From positions 3,038,001-3,102,000 of the forward strand of contig OZ241882.1 in assembly GCA_965203255.1 (NCBI GenBank): a DNA stretch of 64,000 nucleotides, given 5' to 3'. The position numbers and the translations under genes are program-made. The notes under the pieces are model-generated. The model was not told the origin of the DNA and made no database searches. It saw only the letters and a program-made list of their open reading frames with translations. This DNA comes from JAPOUP01 sp965203255 (GTDB lineage: Bacteria; Pseudomonadota; Alphaproteobacteria; Rhodobacterales; Rhodobacteraceae). The first letter of the stretch is position 1. Each line of letters starts with the position of its first letter. Below, piece by piece: positions 60,524-64,000 of this stretch.

Positions 60524-62038
60524 ATGCTCAGATTCAGACTACTCGCAGCAACCGCCGCGCTTGCTCTGGCAGCCGGTATCGCAGGGGCTCAGGAACTCGT
60601 CATCGGCGCCGATGTCGATGCCGGCACGCTCGACCCGCGGCTTGCCCGCGATACGACGGCTTATCGCTCCGTAAACCTCATCTACTCCGGCCTTGTGCAT
60701 TTGACGCCCGAGTTGGAGCCGGTGCCTGACCTGGCCGAAAGCTGGGAGAGCCCCGATCCGAAGACGATCGTCTTCACGCTTCGCGAAGGTCTCAAATTTT
60801 CTGATGGCTCGGCACTCACCGCCGAAGACGTCGTCTTTACATTCGAGACCATCCTGAACCCGGATTTCAGCGCCCCGCAGCGCGGTCTGTTCACGCCGAT
60901 CGAGAGCGTTGAGGCAGTCGATGAGCGCACCGTGCGTTTCAATCTGGCATCGCCATATGCACCGCTGCTGAGCTATCTCGACATGGGCATCGTGCCCTCA
61001 GACTACGACGGCGACCTCTCCACCGACCCCGTCGGTGCCGGCCCCATGGTTCTGAGCAATTGGAACCGCGGTTCCGAGATCGTCCTGTCGGCGTCCGATA
61101 GCTACTGGGCAGGTGCGCCAGAGGTCAAAGAGCTGACCCTGAGCATCGTTGGCGACAACGCAGCGCGCGCACAGGCCTTCGAAGCTGGTGACCTCGATGT
61201 CATTCAGTCGCCGCTTTCGCCGGGCGATATAAAGCGACTCGCAGCCGACGACAGCTACAATTCGAACCTGTCGGCCGGTCTCGGTGTGACCTATCTCAAC
61301 ATGAACACCAACAACCCGCTGCTCGCCGACCTGGCCACGCGGCGTGCCTTCGTCATGCTGGTCGATCAGTCGACCATCGTGAATGCCATTTATGAGGGCG
61401 TCGACGAAGTTGCGAACTCGATCATCCTGCCGTCCTCATGGGCCTATGATGCATCGATCGCGCAGCCGACCTTCGACCCTGACGGCGCAAAAGCGGCTTT
61501 CGCTGAACTTGGCTGGAGCGACAGCGACGGCGATGGCATGCTCGACCGTGACGGCCAGAAACTCTCGGTCACGCTTGCCACGCACAGTGAAGACCCGAAC
61601 CGCATTCAGGCAGTCGAATTCCTGCAGGCTACAATGCAGCAGGCGGGCATCGACGCCCAGGTGCAGATATCGGACTGGCCGTCCTTCTCAACCGGCTACG
61701 TTCAGAAGGGCGAGCATGAAATCGCGCTTCTCGGCTGGCTCAACATCGTAGATCCCGACCGGCTGACCTACAACCAGCTCACCACGGATGCCGGGCTCAA
61801 TTGGGGCGGCTATTCGAATGCCGAAGTCGACAAGCTGCTTGAGGACGGGCGCACTGCGCTTGACCAGGATGCGCGCAAGGCCGCGTATCAGAAAGCGGCT
61901 GCGATCATCGCGGAAGAAGTGCCTTACTACATCATTTCCTATCAGGGCTATCACCTGTTCTACAAAAAGGACGTGCCCGCGGATGTGACGGCCAACCCGC
62001 GCGGAACGTTCCGCGGCATGATCGGCATGCCTGGATAA
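60524..62038 (+). CDS. ABC transporter substrate-binding protein, dipeptide/oligopeptide/opine type (SBP_bac_5)
   Basis: A 504-residue periplasmic protein. A signal peptide (MLRFRLLAATAALALAAGIA, cleavage after AGA) precedes ELVIGADVDAGTLDPRLARD. Typical family segments are LAESWESPDPKTIVFTLREG, FSDGSALTAEDVVFTFETIL and DPVGAGPMVLSNW. A DSDGDGMLDRDG stretch (about residues 328-339) resembles a Ca-binding loop seen in some members. It captures peptides, opines or similar solutes for the DppB/DppC-like permeases encoded next. A strong stem-loop follows the stop, which could stabilise this part of the mRNA and raise binding-protein levels. Confidence 0.92.
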   Translation: MLRFRLLAATAALALAAGIAGAQELVIGADVDAGTLDPRLARDTTAYRSVNLIYSGLVHLTPELEPVPDLAESWESPDPKTIVFTLREGLKFSDGSALTAEDVVFTFETILNPDFSAPQRGLFTPIESVEAVDERTVRFNLASPYAPLLSYLDMGIVPSDYDGDLSTDPVGAGPMVLSNWNRGSEIVLSASDSYWAGAPEVKELTLSIVGDNAARAQAFEAGDLDVIQSPLSPGDIKRLAADDSYNSNLSAGLGVTYLNMNTNNPLLADLATRRAFVMLVDQSTIVNAIYEGVDEVANSIILPSSWAYDASIAQPTFDPDGAKAAFAELGWSDSDGDGMLDRDGQKLSVTLATHSEDPNRIQAVEFLQATMQQAGIDAQVQISDWPSFSTGYVQKGEHEIALLGWLNIVDPDRLTYNQLTTDAGLNWGGYSNAEVDKLLEDGRTALDQDARKAAYQKAAAIIAEEVPYYIISYQGYHLFYKKDVPADVTANPRGTFRGMIGMPG

Positions 62039-62055
62039 CCGGCCCCGAGATCAGT

Positions 62056-62083
62056 TGCGGCGCACCGAAAACGGTGCGCCGCA
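62056..62083 (+). terminator. Intra-operon stem-loop after the binding-protein gene
   Basis: A perfect 12-bp stem, TGCGGCGCACCG and CGGTGCGCCGCA, with an AAAA loop, lies between the binding-protein stop and the permease start. No T-run follows, so it is more likely an mRNA-stabilising or attenuating hairpin than a full terminator, as often found after binding-protein genes in ABC operons. Confidence 0.75.
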
Positions 62084-62113
62084 TGAGCCAATATCTCCGA
62101 AACCGGTAGAGTC

Positions 62114-63094
62114 ATGACCGCCTACGTGATCCGACGGCTGCTGCTTCTCGTGCCGATGGCGATCGGCATCGTCGTCGTTACCTTCTGCCTTTTGCTGTTG
62201 ATCCCGGGCGACCCGGCGGCAGTGCTGCTTGGGCAGGAAGCAACGCCCGAGGCAATAGCCACGTTGCGGCGGACGCTTGGTCTCGATCAGCCAGCCTATA
62301 TCCAGCTTTTCATCTATTTCGGGAATATCCTGCAGGGCGACCTCGGCCAGTCGATCTTCCAGAATGCGCCGGTATCGGAAATCATTCTCGGCCGCATCGG
62401 CGCGACATTGGAACTGGCCATCGTTGCGCTCACCATGTCCGCCGTGATCGGCATCACGCTGGGCGTCATCGCCGCCATGCGACCGGGCGGCGTGGTTGAT
62501 GCTTCGGCCATGCTGCTTGCGCAGCTCGGCATTTCGATGCCGGTTTACTGGCTGGCGCTACTCCTGATGCTCGCTTTCGCAGTCTTGCTCGGCTGGCTGC
62601 CGGCGATTGGACGCGGTGAGCCGCTATTGTCCGCTCTCGGAATGGCCCTAGCCGGCAACCCGGCGCCGCTGTTGGATTCACTGTCTCACATTGCGCTGCC
62701 CGCGGTCTCGCTCGCAGTCAATTCCGCAGCAATCATCTCGCGGCTCGTGCGCGCTTCCATGCTGGAAGTGTTGAATGAGGATTTCGTGCGCACCGCTCGG
62801 GCCAAGGGTGTTCGCCGAAGGCAGGTGATCTGGAAGCATGCGCTGCGCAACGCACTGTTGCCGGTGATTTCAGTGATTGGCCTGCGGTTCGGAGCTCTGC
62901 TCGGCGGTGCGATCCTGACCGAGACGATCTTCGCTTGGCCCGGCCTCGGCCAGCTGACGATCGCGGCCATATCGCAGCGTGACCTGCCGCTCATCCAGGG
63001 GATCGTGCTGACCTTCGCAATGATCTTCGCGACCGTTACGCTCATCGTCGATCTTCTCTATGCGGTCGTCGATCCGCGCATCCGTCTCAAATGA
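62114..63094 (+). CDS. ABC transporter permease, DppB type
   Basis: A 326-residue inner-membrane permease. It begins MTAYVIRRLLLLVPMAIGIV with the first transmembrane helix and the DppB-type segment LLIPGDPAAVLLGQEATPEA. The docking loop is RLVRASMLEVLNEDFVRTAR with AKGVRRRQVIWKHALRNALL (about residues 215-253). Six helices are evident. It overlaps the DppC-type gene by four bases (ATGA), so both subunits are made in equal amounts. Substrate as for the binding protein. Confidence 0.93.
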   Translation: MTAYVIRRLLLLVPMAIGIVVVTFCLLLLIPGDPAAVLLGQEATPEAIATLRRTLGLDQPAYIQLFIYFGNILQGDLGQSIFQNAPVSEIILGRIGATLELAIVALTMSAVIGITLGVIAAMRPGGVVDASAMLLAQLGISMPVYWLALLLMLAFAVLLGWLPAIGRGEPLLSALGMALAGNPAPLLDSLSHIALPAVSLAVNSAAIISRLVRASMLEVLNEDFVRTARAKGVRRRQVIWKHALRNALLPVISVIGLRFGALLGGAILTETIFAWPGLGQLTIAAISQRDLPLIQGIVLTFAMIFATVTLIVDLLYAVVDPRIRLK

Positions 63095-63963
63095 GTACCG
63101 CCATGGCAGATACCCCGATGCGCACCCGCCGGTTTAGGCTGCCCAAGAGACTGCGCAATGCCGCGCTATTGATTGGCGCGGCAATCTCCTCCACGATCAT
63201 CCTGCTGGCGATCTTCGCACCGTTTCTGGCAATGCATGATCTCGCGGCCATGGATATGGTTAACCGCTTCAGTGGCCCCTCTTTCGAGCATCTGCTCGGC
63301 ACCGACAATTTTGGGCGCGACATATGGAGCCGGTTGATTTACGGTGCGCGCATCTCGCTGACCATCGCGCTCATTGCCGTCACCTGCTCCGCGATCATCG
63401 GCACAATCGTCGGGCTTGTGTCGGGCTATTTCGGTGGTTGGATCGATCTGCTGCTGATGCGGCTGACAGACATCTTCCTGGGTTTCCCACCACTGCTTCT
63501 GGTGCTCGCGGTTGTGGCTGTGCTTGGCCCTAGCCTCTTCAATGTCGCCGCATCGCTCGTCGTCGTGTCCTGGACCGAATATGCGCGCGTCGTGCGCAGC
63601 ACCACGCTTTCCTTACGAGAGCAGAACTACGTGCAGGCCGCCCGCGCACTTGGTGCATCGCCATGGCGCATTCTGCTGCGCGAAATACTGCCGAACTCTT
63701 TGGGTCCAATCACTGTGCTGGCCTCGCTGGGTCTCGGCACCGCGATCGTTTGGGAAAGCGCACTGAGCTTCCTGGGGTTTGGGTTGCCGCCGCCGGCGCC
63801 AACCTGGGGCTGGTCACTCAGTTACGGCACTCGCTTCATTCGTGACGAGCCCTGGCTGTCCGTCGTCTCCGGTGCGGCAATCATGGTTACGGTGCTCGGC
63901 TTCAATCTGTTGGGTGACGGGCTCCGCGACGTGCTCGACCCGCGCCACAAATCCCGGGGTTAG
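63091..63963 (+). CDS. ABC transporter permease, DppC type
   Basis: A 290-residue inner-membrane permease. N-terminal helix ALLIGAAISSTIILLAIFAP, the DppC pattern FEHLLGTDNFGRDIWSRLIY (about residues 68-87), and the docking loop LREQNYVQAARALGASPWRI (about residues 173-192). It ends LGFNLLGDGLRDVLDPRHKS as expected. With the DppB-type subunit it forms the channel; the ATPase genes should lie beyond the right edge. The start overlaps the preceding stop; an ATG 12 bases later (MADTPMRTRR) is possible. Confidence 0.93.
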   Translation: MSTAMADTPMRTRRFRLPKRLRNAALLIGAAISSTIILLAIFAPFLAMHDLAAMDMVNRFSGPSFEHLLGTDNFGRDIWSRLIYGARISLTIALIAVTCSAIIGTIVGLVSGYFGGWIDLLLMRLTDIFLGFPPLLLVLAVVAVLGPSLFNVAASLVVVSWTEYARVVRSTTLSLREQNYVQAARALGASPWRILLREILPNSLGPITVLASLGLGTAIVWESALSFLGFGLPPPAPTWGWSLSYGTRFIRDEPWLSVVSGAAIMVTVLGFNLLGDGLRDVLDPRHKSRG

Positions 63964-63986
63964 GCCCCCAAAAAAATGAGAACAAG

Positions 63987-64000
63987 ATGGTAAAGACGAT
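63987..64000 (+). CDS. Start of a next gene, cut by the window edge
   Basis: An ATG followed by codons for VKT lies 23 bases after the permease stop in the same direction. Only about four codons are in the window, so nothing can be said about the product. The purine-rich AAAAAATGAGAACAAG just upstream could act as ribosome site. Confidence 0.3.

Noticed and set aside
1..64000. CRISPR array or rRNA operon
   Set aside because: No regularly spaced direct repeats of 25-40 bases and no rRNA segments were seen.

Overview
The window looks like chromosomal DNA of an IS-rich alphaproteobacterium, most likely of the Rhodobacterales/roseobacter type. The case rests on gene content and order: rsfS-rlmH-gpmI with ctpA-rppH, a short HisG encoded with HisZ behind hisS, a divergent znuA / zur-znuC-znuB locus, leuC-leuD-leuB, and a fatty-acyl-CoA-ligase/livGHM cluster. 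Taxonomy is inferred from these, not from a search. Base composition has two tiers: housekeeping genes are moderately GC-rich, while most IS elements and one small respiratory gene (36.4-36.7 kb) are far richer in G+C.

Layout. 0-1.1 kb: tail of an IS30-family element. 1.6-4.9 kb: a 2OG-Fe(II) oxygenase, rppH and ctpA (minus strand). 5.9-8.6 kb: a TauABC/ThiXYZ-type importer. 9.0-11.4 kb: wreckage of a FitA/PIN-type toxin-antitoxin pair, a dead IS1634-like element and an IS4 fragment. 11.5-13.4 kb: an AbiE-type toxin-antitoxin operon with palindromic operator sequences, then a RecB-like nuclease fragment. 14.1-16.7 kb: gpmI, rlmH, rsfS. 17.1-18.7 kb: IS110 element with a long non-coding end. 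19.1-22.6 kb: leuC, leuD, leuB, with a 137-bp MITE between leuD and leuB.

23.2-31.2 kb is an accessory island beginning at a tRNA-Pro gene. It holds a small Cys-rich protein, a Septu-like AAA-ATPase/HNH pair, a decayed third gene, a resolvase pseudogene, and a pRiA4b ORF-3-like gene interrupted by a second MITE copy that itself contains an IS30 element. 31.5-43 kb: KDPG aldolase, a PaaK-like adenylating enzyme, a two-repeat protein of unknown function, and a livF/livM/livH/livG/acyl-CoA ligase cluster split by a degenerate tyrosine integrase, tRNA-Arg and an NDUFS4-like complex I gene; its substrate-binding protein is not in the window. A GPP34 protein precedes the ligase.

43.4-50.3 kb: dnaE, hisS, hisZ, hisG. 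50.5-53.6 kb: zinc uptake (znuA, zur, znuC, znuB) with a clear Zur box. 54.7-57.3 kb: an IS630 element with precise TA target duplication and a DDE transposase lacking its expected catalytic Glu. 57.7-58.3 kb: remnants of an integrated element (alpA pseudogene, 3' part of tRNA-Gln, IS21 end). 58.3-64 kb: an aldo/keto reductase divergent from a GntR regulator and a dipeptide/opine-type ABC importer that runs off the right edge.

No CRISPR array, rRNA gene or intact prophage was seen. The most rewarding structures are the three-layer nested insertion at 29.0-31.2 kb (gene, MITE, IS30), the MITE family itself, the paired same-loop hairpins in the IS30 tail, and the Septu-like locus with its decaying third gene.
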